This document shows, piece by piece, positions 45,545-54,461 of a stretch of DNA of 64,000 nucleotides. A program made the translations under genes and the position numbers. Numbering within the stretch: the stretch's first letter is position 1; the number at the start of each line of letters is the position of its first letter. The stretch is from positions 1 to 64,000 of the forward strand of contig NZ_JASJOU010000012.1 of assembly GCF_030068605.1 (NCBI RefSeq), written 5' to 3'. The notes under the pieces were generated by a model that made no database searches, had not been told where the DNA came from, and was given only the letters and a program-made list of their open reading frames with translations. This stretch comes from Xanthocytophaga agilis. GTDB lineage: Bacteria; Bacteroidota; Bacteroidia; Cytophagales; 172606-1.

Positions 45545-46654
45545 ATGTCGAAAAAAAAGGGGCTGTGGCCGAAAAAAAGGTGGAAGAGAGCAAAGTTTCA
45601 CGAACTTGACACATTGAAAATGCCCAAGATGAGACCTCCTTCTATCAATATAAAGCTGTTGCAATTCGCAGCCTGGATCATTTTATACTTATTTCTTATG
45701 CTTTATAGCATTCAGAAGTGGGAAGATTGGATGTATGGCCTTGCGCGAGCGTCCATTTATACTTTCTTTTATATTCTGGCTGTTTACACACAAAGCAACT
45801 GGCTTCTGACTGTCTACTTTCGGAGAGGGGTTTATACCAGATATATCATTGTGTCTCTCCTTATACTTATACTGTTAGTGACATTGCGGATGTTTACCGA
45901 ATATTGGGTACTGCATCTGAATCTGACGTATCACCAGTTTTATGGATTTAATCTGAGCCATTGGGCCTTTGTATTTGTCACTCAATTTCTAGCTTCGCTA
46001 TTTGGGATACTATTACGCATTGCAATGAACTATACCTGGTTATTGCAAACACAGGAAAAAATTCGCACACAGCAATTAATGGCAGAAATGAACTTGCTTA
46101 AATCACAGGTCCAACCTCACTTTCTATTTAATACGCTCAATAATATTTATTATCTGGCTCACAGTAAGTCAGAGAAGACCACCATCATGATTGCCAAGCT
46201 ATCGGATATGATGCGCTATTTTTTGGAAGAAGCTCCTAAAGAAAAGGTTCCTCTTTCTGTAGAGGTTGAGTTTATTAAGGATTATATTGAGTTAGAAAAA
46301 ATCCGGATACCTTATCCCGTACAAATAGAATTATGTCTGGATGGCTTAAAAGAAGAAGTCTTGGTTTCTCCTATGTTATTGATGCCATTAGTGGAAAATG
46401 TCTTCAAACATGGTATTGACAAAACACAATCGAAGAGCTGGGCAAAAATGAAACTGCATACTGAGACTAATTATGTCCGGTTTGAAGTTACTAATAGCCT
46501 TTGGCCTCAATCGTCCAACCCAAAAGGATTAGGACTGAAAAATCTCAAAAAACGCCTGGAAATGATTTATAATGAGACTTACACATTAACTATCCAATCT
46601 GATACAAGTCAGTTTACAGCTATTCTTCAGATACCTCTACTGAATTTCCAGTAA
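45545..46654 (+). CDS. LytS/YehU-type sensor histidine kinase, second paralogue
   Basis: 369 aa. It has the same plan as the kinase at 42817: four membrane helices (about 35-160), PF06580 with LLKSQVQPHFLFNTLNNIYY and HATPase with LLMPLVENVFKHGI and GLGLKNLKKRLEMI. The first 35 residues are unusually basic (MSKKKGLWPKKRWKRAK) and the ATG of MPKMRPPS at 45620 is an alternative start. The codons for the phosphoacceptor box are identical over 42 nt to those of the first kinase. Its regulator follows 39 bp later. Confidence 0.93.
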   Translation: MSKKKGLWPKKRWKRAKFHELDTLKMPKMRPPSINIKLLQFAAWIILYLFLMLYSIQKWEDWMYGLARASIYTFFYILAVYTQSNWLLTVYFRRGVYTRYIIVSLLILILLVTLRMFTEYWVLHLNLTYHQFYGFNLSHWAFVFVTQFLASLFGILLRIAMNYTWLLQTQEKIRTQQLMAEMNLLKSQVQPHFLFNTLNNIYYLAHSKSEKTTIMIAKLSDMMRYFLEEAPKEKVPLSVEVEFIKDYIELEKIRIPYPVQIELCLDGLKEEVLVSPMLLMPLVENVFKHGIDKTQSKSWAKMKLHTETNYVRFEVTNSLWPQSSNPKGLGLKNLKKRLEMIYNETYTLTIQSDTSQFTAILQIPLLNFQ

Positions 46655-46693
46655 AACCAATAACATACAAAACCTGTTTTTAATACACAAGAA

Positions 46694-47407
46694 ATGAAAA
46701 TTAAATGTCTGGTAATTGATGATGAGCCCCTCGCTGTTCAGTTATTGTGTGATTATATTGAACAAGTGCCTTTTCTAACTTTAGAGAAAACCTGCTACAA
46801 TGCAATGGAGGCTTTAGACTTTATGCAGCTTCACAAAGTAGATCTGATTTTTCTGGATATCAATATGCCTCATATTACAGGTATGGCATTTGCTGGTCTA
46901 CTTGATAAGCAGCAGAAAGTTATCTTTACAACTGCCTATACTGACTATGCGTTAGAAAGTTATGAAAAAAATGCAGTTGACTACCTACTCAAGCCCATCA
47001 CATTCGAACGATTCATGAAAGCAGTCACTAAGGTAGTTGCTCTTTCAAAAGACCCTTCTCCCGTTGCCTCTTCTATTGAGAGAGAAACAGACACAGAAAG
47101 TGTGTTTGTAAAAACAGGGAAGTCTGTTGTAAAAGTGGAATTGAAGAAAGTCCTGTACATTGAAGGATTAAAAGACTACGTTATTTTTTATCTAGATCAG
47201 GAAAAACATATTGTTTACAAACGTATGAAGGAATTAGAAGATATTCTCCCAGAATATTTTCATCGCATCCACAACTCCTATATTGTGAATGTTCATACCA
47301 TTCATAAGATTGAAGACAATCATATTTACATTCATGACATCAGACTGCCTATAAGCGAGAAATACCGTGTTACATTTATGCAGATAATTCAACAAAAATT
47401 ATTGTAA
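46694..47407 (+). CDS. LytTR-family response regulator, second paralogue
   Basis: 237 aa. Receiver (VIDDEPLAVQLL, FLDINMPHITG, TTAYTDYALESYEKNAVDYLLKPITFERF) plus LytTR domain (VFVKTGKSVVKVELKKVLYIEGLKDYVIFY, FHRIHNSYIVNVHTIHKIEDNHIYI). The last 45 residues differ from the first regulator at only about a dozen positions. It probably works with the kinase directly upstream, but cross-talk with the first pair is plausible. Confidence 0.95.
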   Translation: MKIKCLVIDDEPLAVQLLCDYIEQVPFLTLEKTCYNAMEALDFMQLHKVDLIFLDINMPHITGMAFAGLLDKQQKVIFTTAYTDYALESYEKNAVDYLLKPITFERFMKAVTKVVALSKDPSPVASSIERETDTESVFVKTGKSVVKVELKKVLYIEGLKDYVIFYLDQEKHIVYKRMKELEDILPEYFHRIHNSYIVNVHTIHKIEDNHIYIHDIRLPISEKYRVTFMQIIQQKLL

Positions 47408-47649
47408 TAGACGCAAGTGTCCTCATTTATCCCCGCTTCATCTTTCTCTGTCATCTTATATTAGGCATCTATTTTCAGGCATATTGTTTTATAAAGTTTT
47501 GTTGCGGCGAGTATGTATTGTCGTTTGGATACAGTTTTTTGCAAAGTATCTAGTAATCAGAAAGTTTCATCGAAATTATAGACTTAACATCTTGCATCTA
47601 TTTATAGATTTTGTATTTTACATAAGGTTACATTTAGCTCCTTACACAT

Positions 47650-48222
47650 ATGAAACAACACTACTTTTATATCTTATTTTTCATGTTGCTTGGGCTATTG
47701 CCAGAAGTGAAGGCGCAGAGTATGCAGTTTACAGGGAGTAACCCTATGCTTATCAGTATATCTGATGGGAAGAAGAACTACTTATTTACAGCTCCTGAGA
47801 TTAAAGGTAGATATAATAACCGACTTAAACGGTTTGAATTTGTTCTGATGGTTGCTAATATATCTCCCAAGCCCAATAATTCACTTCTGGTATCCTTGTT
47901 CAACTTTATTTTTCACCCTGACCAATCAGAGGAAGTACGTATGTTTGCTTACTTACCCTCCGAGACACGTGGTTTTGAGGGCTTTGTGAATCCACAAACT
48001 CTTTTATTAACAGGTCAGATAGAAATTGCAGGTAAATCCTATCAATTGCCGATTACCATGAATCTGAAATATAACAGTGGTATACTCTATTATGGTTTGC
48101 AGGGATTGATTGCTTCTGATTTTGGAATTATAGCCTCTACAGGTGAGGAAAAAGAAATTCATCCAAGAGAAATTCAATTTGTGATTCCAGAAAGCCCCAT
48201 GGGTATTTACATGGAAGATTGA
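47650..48222 (+). CDS. exported protein of unknown function
   Basis: 190 aa. Signal peptide MKQHYFYILFFMLLGLLPEVKAQ, then a beta-rich mature part (FTGSNPMLISISDGKKNYLF, FEFVLMVANISPKP, LLTGQIEIAGKSYQLPITMNLKYNSG, GLQGLIASDFGI). The strand pattern GxFEFVLxV and LxGxIxIxGxxYxLPIxM faintly recalls YceI-type lipocalin-like proteins, but no firm family match can be claimed. It is followed by a strong terminator and is not operonic with the regulators. Confidence 0.65.
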   Translation: MKQHYFYILFFMLLGLLPEVKAQSMQFTGSNPMLISISDGKKNYLFTAPEIKGRYNNRLKRFEFVLMVANISPKPNNSLLVSLFNFIFHPDQSEEVRMFAYLPSETRGFEGFVNPQTLLLTGQIEIAGKSYQLPITMNLKYNSGILYYGLQGLIASDFGIIASTGEEKEIHPREIQFVIPESPMGIYMED

Positions 48223-48233
48223 TAAAAATACAT

Positions 48234-48273
48234 AAAAAGAAAACGGCCATTGATCAATGGCCGTTTTCTTTTT
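48234..48273. terminator. bidirectional rho-independent terminator
   Basis: A perfect 20-bp palindrome (48234-48253 with 48254-48273) with A and T ends, between convergent genes. Confidence 0.9.
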
Positions 48274-48280
48274 AGATCTA

Positions 48281-49027
48281 CTACATGTAATTGAGATCGT
48301 TATTGGGTTTCAGCTTTATAATATGCACTGCATTAAAAAGAAGTATAAATGGATAGGCTGGGTCAAATTCGTGCCACTTAATACCAAAGTTAGCGCGACC
48401 TCCAAATTTGTGATGATTGTTGTGATAGCTCTCTCCGAACATTAGAAAGTCAAGAGGCAATAGGTTTTTAGCCGTATCATTCACTTTAAAGTTTACATAG
48501 CCAAACTTGTGAGCAAACCAGTTAATAATCGCACCATGTACAGGTCCCATCAGGTAATGGATAGGCAATAATAAAAACATCCACCAATGTGTAGCAAAAT
48601 GAATATAAAATAAAGTATAGAGTGTCCCCCAGGCAATACGACTTATCCACCGATCTCCCAGCCATTCCATAAACTTCCAATTAGGTACATTCTTAGTGAA
48701 CTTGGGATCTATATTAGCTTTTCCTGTAAGGATATCGTTGTAAATATTTTTTGTCTTCCACATCATATCAAACAAATTATCGGAATATTGAGGGGAGTGG
48801 GGATCTTTCTCTGTATCTGCATAGGCATGATGAAGGCGATGCATTACACCATAGGTATATGGACTCAAAAAAGACGATCCCTGCGAGATCCAGGTAAGAA
48901 CATAGAATGTTCGCTCCCAAAACTTGTTCATGGTAAACATCTGATGGGCTGCATACCGATGTAAAAAGAAAGTCTGAAAGAATAAGGATAAATACCAGTG
49001 GGCAATAAAGAAAATTAAAATTTTCAT
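48281..49027 (-). CDS. acyl-CoA desaturase-type membrane di-iron enzyme
   Basis: About 248 aa from the ATG of MKILIFFIAHW; a longer frame adds 25 unlikely residues. It has the three histidine boxes of stearoyl-CoA delta-9-type desaturases: HRYAAH, HRLHHAYADTEKDPHSP and SYHNNHHKFGG, plus membrane segments between them. It should introduce a cis double bond in fatty acyl chains at the membrane with O2. It is shorter than eukaryotic homologues and lacks a cytochrome b5 domain, so it needs separate electron donors. It lies next to the DES1-like desaturase on the same strand. Confidence 0.92.
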   Translation of the reverse strand: MKILIFFIAHWYLSLFFQTFFLHRYAAHQMFTMNKFWERTFYVLTWISQGSSFLSPYTYGVMHRLHHAYADTEKDPHSPQYSDNLFDMMWKTKNIYNDILTGKANIDPKFTKNVPNWKFMEWLGDRWISRIAWGTLYTLFYIHFATHWWMFLLLPIHYLMGPVHGAIINWFAHKFGYVNFKVNDTAKNLLPLDFLMFGESYHNNHHKFGGRANFGIKWHEFDPAYPFILLFNAVHIIKLKPNNDLNYM

Positions 49028-49156
49028 GAATAGGTAGATAAAAAGATCAGGATAATAATACGCCATAAAAGTAGAGTCTGCCTTCTGAAGAGATAATGAC
49101 AAATATCATGATCCAAAAAGATCATTCGCATCAAATCCTGTTTACGAATTCATCAC

Positions 49157-49198
49157 AAAAAAGAAAAGGGTAACTGTTTTCACAATCACCCTCTTTTA
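49157..49198 (-). terminator. imperfect terminator after the DES1-like gene
   Basis: On the minus strand a roughly 10-bp stem (aaaagagggt / acccttttc, one bulge) is followed by six T. It suggests that the two desaturase genes need not share one transcript end. Confidence 0.4.
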
Positions 49199-49231
49199 CG
49201 GCTTTACAGTATTACCCTTAAATCGCCTGTT

Positions 49232-50254
49232 TTAATACTTTTGCAGTTGCTCCTCTGCTGATATTACCTGCAGGTCTGGTGTAGAATTATCACTTAATGT
49301 AACCTTACCTCTTTCTTTGCGCACTATTCGGGAAAATAAACTGACCTCCTGACTAAAAAGAAAGGTAAAAAACAATTTGGTAAAAGAAGTATGATACTTT
49401 AGGTTATCATAAAACTCAGGTGCAATAGACTTCAATTTAGGCAGGTTGTTCCAGGGAATAGAAGGCATATCATGGTGTTCGTTGTGATAGCCTACATTCA
49501 TATTCACTGTATTTAAAACCCCATAGTAGCTATAAGTCTCCTGATTCTTATCCAGTACCAGATAGTGCTCCTGAATCCAGCGTGCGCCTAGTGGATGTAG
49601 GCCTACCGAAAACAAAAAACTAGCTCCCAGATATCCTAATGCAGGCCATCCCCAGAAATATACAATCAAACCATCAAACAGAATCTGGCAAATAATGTTC
49701 ATAGCTACATACTTATCCACTGCTGCAAGTTCGATACAACGAAGTGTACGAATAGCCTGAAAAACAGGGAAGAATAACAACCAGATCATTTTTCCAATAA
49801 AATAATTGTTAATCAGCCGTGCTTCCCAATAATCTGGTAGATCAGCATCCAGTTCATGCACTCCCTGAAAAGCATGGTGCTTCAGGTGGTAATTTTTAAA
49901 TGAAATAGCTGTTGGGATAAGGGATGGAAAGTTGGCAATAATACCAGCTGCTACATTGGCCCAGGGCTTTCTGAATATAAGGTTATGTGCTGCTTCATGG
50001 ATACAAACGAACAATGTATGTACCGGAAATGCACCAATCAACCAGGCTGCTGCAAGTATGATATACCAAGGCTGGTCTTTAAGGAGATAAGCCATTACCA
50101 ATTGAATCCCTACGCATACCAGTATCCATACCATTGTTACTGGATTCTTCGAAATTAGCTTTTTTACTTCCGGATGTGACTTTAAAATTTGACGTGTACG
50201 AATACGATGAGGTTCTGTACCCGTTACATAAGTAAAATCTTTAGGAGAACTCAT
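49232..50254 (-). CDS. sphingolipid delta-4 desaturase (DES1)-like membrane enzyme
   Basis: 340 aa. The N-terminus (DFTYVTGTEPHRIRTRQIL, 6-24) matches the Lipid_DES segment of eukaryotic sphingolipid delta-4 desaturases. The histidine boxes are HEAAH (86-90), HLKHH (123-127) and HNEHH (257-261). The surroundings match remembered human DEGS1 closely: ISFKNYHLKHH, SVGLHPLGARWIQEHY, ETYSYYGVLN and NVGYHNEHHDMPSIP. It probably desaturates the sphingoid base of dihydroceramide-like lipids, with O2 and an external electron donor. Bacteroidota make sphingolipids, so a substrate exists; a different lipid is still possible. The adjacent gene is another desaturase. Confidence 0.85.
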   Translation of the reverse strand: MSSPKDFTYVTGTEPHRIRTRQILKSHPEVKKLISKNPVTMVWILVCVGIQLVMAYLLKDQPWYIILAAAWLIGAFPVHTLFVCIHEAAHNLIFRKPWANVAAGIIANFPSLIPTAISFKNYHLKHHAFQGVHELDADLPDYWEARLINNYFIGKMIWLLFFPVFQAIRTLRCIELAAVDKYVAMNIICQILFDGLIVYFWGWPALGYLGASFLFSVGLHPLGARWIQEHYLVLDKNQETYSYYGVLNTVNMNVGYHNEHHDMPSIPWNNLPKLKSIAPEFYDNLKYHTSFTKLFFTFLFSQEVSLFSRIVRKERGKVTLSDNSTPDLQVISAEEQLQKY

Positions 50255-50426
50255 AAAATCAGTTATAGCATTTACAGATGATTCAGACTAAAATAGACAA
50301 TGACACAAGGCTACAATTTTATGTCCTTCTTCAAAATTAATACAACATTATCTGTAAATTATCTTTTTATCATCTTTTATTATACAAATTTTTACAAGAA
50401 ATGATTAAACAGATCATTTCTTCTGT

Positions 50427-51998
50427 TTACTTTTTCACTGCATTTATATGAAACTCCTGAATTAGCGGATTCTTTTCCGGGGTTAAGGTAAAGCTTACCT
50501 GAATATTAGCTTTCTCTCCTTCCATTATAAAAACACCTCGCAGTTGGTTTTCGGGCATTAACTCTCTTACCTTGATAACTTTACCAGCATTAGCAAATAT
50601 CTCGGCACTTTGTGTCTGCAGGATCTCCAATGGATTATCGGGGAAGAAATTTTCTGCAAAGATCCCACTATTTACAGCATTCTTCCAATCAGGTAATAAG
50701 GCAATGATTTCATTTTTTCGCTTCTCAAGAATAGAAGATACAGGTAATTTACGCGGTTTTAGTTCCGCCAATGTAATGAGAGAATCCAGTACTTGTACAT
50801 TAATAGCGCCAGTAGGTGCATAGGTCAGATTAGAGAAACACACAACACCAATGCCATAATCCGGCAAAACAGACCAATTACTACCAAAACCCGGCAATCC
50901 GCCACTATGACCTACTGAAACACGATTGTCACAATCTTTTGTCCAACGTAACCCAAAATTATAGCCACTCACTGTCGGACACAAACGCCCACTCGGATAT
51001 TTATATTGTGCATTCAATGTATTGATACGTCCCAGTTGATGCATCTCTCGGAGTGAAGATCTTTTGATAATTCCATTGTCAGCCTCATCTCTCGGAGGCC
51101 AGGCTTGCAAATGTAAGGCCATGTATCGACTAAAGTCTTCAATAGAGGTTAACATTCCTCCCATAGCTCCATATGAACCATCATGCAGTAGTGCTTCCTC
51201 CTGCCACTGGTCATTGAGGCGTCGATACCCATGCGCCAGCTGATCTGCTGGAACCTTGGTATATTCCCAATACGTACTTGTCATGCCAAGAGGCTTACAG
51301 ATAGTTTCCGTAATATATTGCTGGTAGGGTTTGCCAGATACTTTGGTAATGATATTACCAAGTAAGGCAAATCCCAGGTTGCTGTATTCATATTGGAGTC
51401 CAGGTGCATTAGAGAAGGTTATACCACCTTCAACCAATTGAAGTAGTTCTACATCTGTATCTGCAAGCTGTCGGTCTCCCCACGGATTATCTTCCGGAAA
51501 GCCAGCAGAGTGAGTGAGCAAATGACGAATGGTGATAGGAGGAGAATCTTTAGTTAGAGTTTGTACTTTCGCAAATTGAGGAATATACTTTGAAACTGGA
51601 TCATCCAGATTGAGTTTGCCTTTATCGCGAAGTTTGAGGATCGCCATTGCAGTAAAGCTTTTGGTCATTGAGGCAATCCGAAAAACGGACTTAGTATTGA
51701 CAACAGTCTTTTTCTTCAGATCGGTATAACCTGTATAGTCTGCATAGATCAGATTTCCATCCACTACCACACCAAATACAAAACCAGGAAAATTATTTTT
51801 TTCAGCATATCCCTTGTAAAGCTCTTCTATAACAGGAATGGCTTTTTTGATCTTAGTTAGCCGTTTGGTATCTTCAAAGTATGGAGGCTGATATGATTTT
51901 TGTGCATAGAGATTTAAAGGAATTATCCCTATAATCCATAAACAATAGTATATCTTCAAAAATATAGGAGGTATCTGGTTTGTAGTAGTTCTGTTCAT
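50427..51998 (-). CDS. exported beta-lactamase-family (class C-like) serine hydrolase
   Basis: 523 aa. A longer than usual N-terminal signal/anchor (YYCLWIIGIIPLNLYAQ), then the serine hydrolase domain with S110-M-T-K113 as nucleophile and base, Tyr205-Ser-Asn207 as the YxN motif and HSGGLPGFGS as the third box. A C-terminal beta extension of about 110 residues follows (IFAENFFPDNPLEIL). Members may be D-amino acid peptidases, esterases or cell-wall enzymes; beta-lactamase activity is not implied. The gene is transcribed alone. Confidence 0.92.
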   Translation of the reverse strand: MNRTTTNQIPPIFLKIYYCLWIIGIIPLNLYAQKSYQPPYFEDTKRLTKIKKAIPVIEELYKGYAEKNNFPGFVFGVVVDGNLIYADYTGYTDLKKKTVVNTKSVFRIASMTKSFTAMAILKLRDKGKLNLDDPVSKYIPQFAKVQTLTKDSPPITIRHLLTHSAGFPEDNPWGDRQLADTDVELLQLVEGGITFSNAPGLQYEYSNLGFALLGNIITKVSGKPYQQYITETICKPLGMTSTYWEYTKVPADQLAHGYRRLNDQWQEEALLHDGSYGAMGGMLTSIEDFSRYMALHLQAWPPRDEADNGIIKRSSLREMHQLGRINTLNAQYKYPSGRLCPTVSGYNFGLRWTKDCDNRVSVGHSGGLPGFGSNWSVLPDYGIGVVCFSNLTYAPTGAINVQVLDSLITLAELKPRKLPVSSILEKRKNEIIALLPDWKNAVNSGIFAENFFPDNPLEILQTQSAEIFANAGKVIKVRELMPENQLRGVFIMEGEKANIQVSFTLTPEKNPLIQEFHINAVKK

Positions 51999-52191
51999 AT
52001 TTCTGTGTGTTGGTTAGGAGGATAGGAATGGTGTTTCTCAGCCTTACTAAAATACAGAAATCTTTTAAAACCTCAGATAGCTAGCAATTGCTTATCAAAG
52101 TATAATTGGAAAGATCTATCTCTGCACTAATCATTTCTTCAGCAGCTAACTTTACCAGGTAACATGCTTTTTTAATTTGAAAATTACAATA

Positions 52192-52737
52192 CTATTCTTT
52201 AGCAGCCAGTAAGTTAACCATCTTCCATACAGAGTTTGCATCTTCAAGGCTTCGAATAGGAGACATCTTTAAGATATCTTTACGAAGGTAGTTAAGCTGT
52301 TTTATTTCTATTTCAGAGATATTCTCTTTCTGCCATACTAAGACACCTATGGCTGTTTTTAGTGTGGTTGCTTTAACTCTTATTGTGTGCATAGAATAGC
52401 GAGCCGGATGAATATGAATATACTGCCCAGCTTTTTCTCCAAACCGCAAAATCCATAAAGATCCATCACTCAGAAAAACAGAACGGTATTGTTCCGGATG
52501 CAAAAATTCTTTAAAATCTATCTCAGATAAAAGATTTGCTGTTGTAAGCAGAGTAATTACTTCCTCCTTTATAGTTGTTTCTGATAGATTTCCAGTATAC
52601 AAATCCATTTGTGAATTCCCGATACTACATATTTGCTGTTCCAGTAAGTGCATGCTTTTTGTATCATAAGTATTGATGAAATTCTGGATAATCTGGTAGT
52701 GGTGTTTGAGTCCGTTAAATAGTATTCTGGAAGACAT
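52192..52737 (-). CDS. conserved-looking protein of unknown function
   Basis: 181 aa without signal peptide or membrane segment. It looks like a soluble alpha/beta protein: helical N-terminal half (HHYQIIQNFINTYDTKSMHLLEQQI), a beta part (YRSVFLSDGSLWILRFGEKAGQYIHIHPARYS) and a helical end (IEIKQLNYLRKDILKM). The 21-residue segment from residue 105 pairs a short-chain 'IHIHPAR' motif with Arg and His residues. No family recognised. Good codon quality and a clean ATG support a real gene. Confidence 0.55.
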   Translation of the reverse strand: MSSRILFNGLKHHYQIIQNFINTYDTKSMHLLEQQICSIGNSQMDLYTGNLSETTIKEEVITLLTTANLLSEIDFKEFLHPEQYRSVFLSDGSLWILRFGEKAGQYIHIHPARYSMHTIRVKATTLKTAIGVLVWQKENISEIEIKQLNYLRKDILKMSPIRSLEDANSVWKMVNLLAAKE

Positions 52738-52976
52738 TCCGGTTTTTTAGGGCAAAAGTTAGTAGATTAATGGAAAAATATGTATTTTAGTAGCCTTGTG
52801 CAAATTCGTTAATCGCTGAATATCATTGAGTTTGCTTTTATTTTCTTACATCAATAATGAAGTTAAGCCTATAGGGCTATTTTGAAATTCAGAATGATCT
52901 TCCATATATTTGAAGAAAATTGGAAGAATTATCTGTATAAAATACAAATTACACCTTTTTCAGAGAGAAATATATA

Positions 52977-53618
52977 ATGGAGATAACCTTAATTATAGCT
53001 GGCTTTATCGCATCCTATCTGATTGGTTCCTTACCTACAGCTCTTTGGTATGGACAGGCTTTTCACGGAATTGACATACGCAACTATGGTAGTGGTAACT
53101 CTGGAGCAACTAATACATTCAGAGTATTGGGAAAGAAAGCTGGATCTATTGTGATGGCGGTAGATATTTTTAAAGGCTGGACTGCTACTTCTATAGCTGC
53201 TATTCTTTTGCATCTGCATGCCTTTACCGAGCCTAACCTAATTACCTATCAACTATTTATTGGTATTTTGGCTGTTATTGGTCATATCTTTCCAATCTAT
53301 GCTAATTTTCGTGGAGGTAAAGGGGTTGCAACATTATTGGGAATGGTGCTTGCAATCCATGTAGAAGCTGCATTATTATGTATTGCTATATTCTTCCTGG
53401 TTGTACTTTTGTCTAAATATGTATCTCTTGGTTCAATGATAGCAGCATTGGCGTTTCCTTTATTGTTGCTTATGCCTCGGTTTAGCCCTGATGATCCAAT
53501 TCTGATTATTTTTGGATTTGCAATGTTTGCCATAGTAGTCCTGACTCATCAGAAAAACATCATCCGCCTTATTCATGGTGAAGAAAGCCGGACTAATATA
53601 AGATTTAGGAAGAAGTAA
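52977..53618 (+). CDS. plsY: glycerol-3-phosphate acyltransferase PlsY
   Basis: 213 aa, five or six membrane helices. Signature motifs are IGSLPTALWYG, DIRNYGSGNSGATNTFRVLGKKAG and HIFPIYANFRGGKGVATLLG. It transfers an acyl group from acyl-phosphate to glycerol-3-phosphate, the first step of phospholipid synthesis, at the inner membrane. Its partner PlsX is not in the window. It is transcribed alone, with a terminator after it. Confidence 0.96.
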   Translation: MEITLIIAGFIASYLIGSLPTALWYGQAFHGIDIRNYGSGNSGATNTFRVLGKKAGSIVMAVDIFKGWTATSIAAILLHLHAFTEPNLITYQLFIGILAVIGHIFPIYANFRGGKGVATLLGMVLAIHVEAALLCIAIFFLVVLLSKYVSLGSMIAALAFPLLLLMPRFSPDDPILIIFGFAMFAIVVLTHQKNIIRLIHGEESRTNIRFRKK

Positions 53619-53658
53619 CTTAACTAATCTTCCTAGACTGCTGACTATAAGATCTTTC

Positions 53659-53693
53659 AAAAATGCCTGATTTGTTCAATCAGGCATTTTTGT
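53659..53693. terminator. bidirectional rho-independent terminator
   Basis: Perfect 14-bp stem (53659-53672 with 53678-53691), 5-nt loop, followed by T residues; between convergent plsY and the DUF4494 gene. Confidence 0.88.
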
Positions 53694-53731
53694 TTATTGG
53701 ATAAGAAAGATATTTTGCTGATAAGTAAAAA

Positions 53732-54235
53732 TTAGCCTTCCTGCTCTGTTTTTTCTGCTCTCACTTCTGCAAGTGGTCTGAAATTTCCTCCTTTTAAAGG
53801 ATCTTCACCTTCTTTTTCGTAAGGGATTACTTCAAGGATATTTGTAATATTTACGTCTGTGATTATGTAATCCTGTATTTTACCAAGTCTTTCCTTTAAT
53901 AAGTCATACGCTTCTCGTGGATCAGGAGCATTGATAAGCATATTGTAGGGCACTTTTTTCTCTTTCTGCGTTTTCTCATCAAAAGTGATATATTGTACTT
54001 TTAATTTATACCACGTTTCAGCGCCATCCTCTACAAAAAATACCTCACTTAATCGCATACGTGAAAGCTTGGAAAGGAAAAATTCTGCCAGGTTACTGGC
54101 TACGGAATCGTAAATGCGGGATTCTGCATCTGTATAAGAAACTGCATCCACCAGATGAACTTCTGTGATAGTCTTATTTATTCCCTTGTCATCAGGTTGT
54201 TGATAACGGATTGTTGCTTGATACCAAACCGGCAT
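53732..54235 (-). CDS. DUF4494-family protein
   Basis: 167 aa, soluble. It has the family outline: MPVWYQATIRYQQ, TEVHLVDAVSYTDAESRIYD, FFLSKLSRMRLSEVFFVEDGAETWYKLKVQYITFDEKTQKEKKVPYNMLI split across beta strands, AREAYDLLKERL-like, and DYIITDVNITNILEVIPYE. The charged C-terminus (GEDPLKGGNFRPLAEVRAEKTEQEG) is typical. Its role is unknown; it is conserved in Bacteroidota and small. Confidence 0.88.
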   Translation of the reverse strand: MPVWYQATIRYQQPDDKGINKTITEVHLVDAVSYTDAESRIYDSVASNLAEFFLSKLSRMRLSEVFFVEDGAETWYKLKVQYITFDEKTQKEKKVPYNMLINAPDPREAYDLLKERLGKIQDYIITDVNITNILEVIPYEKEGEDPLKGGNFRPLAEVRAEKTEQEG

Positions 54236-54408
54236 ATAAGAAAGATAAAGTTAAAATTTCACAATTTAAATAAGCTCTGCATAAGAATGACTTCAAAGAT
54301 AGCAACACCCATCCAGAATAAGAAAAAGAAAGATGTATATATGGAGAGTTGTTGTAGTAAACTGCTGGCTAGTAGTACATTATTATTGATTTATGAATTG
54401 GTAAAAAA

Positions 54409-54441
54409 TAAGGGCCATAGTTTTAAAGCTATGACCCTTAT
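54409..54441 (-). terminator. rho-independent terminator of the TauE/SafE gene
   Basis: 12-bp stem with one mismatch (54409-54420 with about 54429-54440) followed on the minus strand by TTATTTTTT, about 20 bp after the stop. Confidence 0.75.
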
Positions 54442-54461
54442 ATACATAAGTACTAACTATG

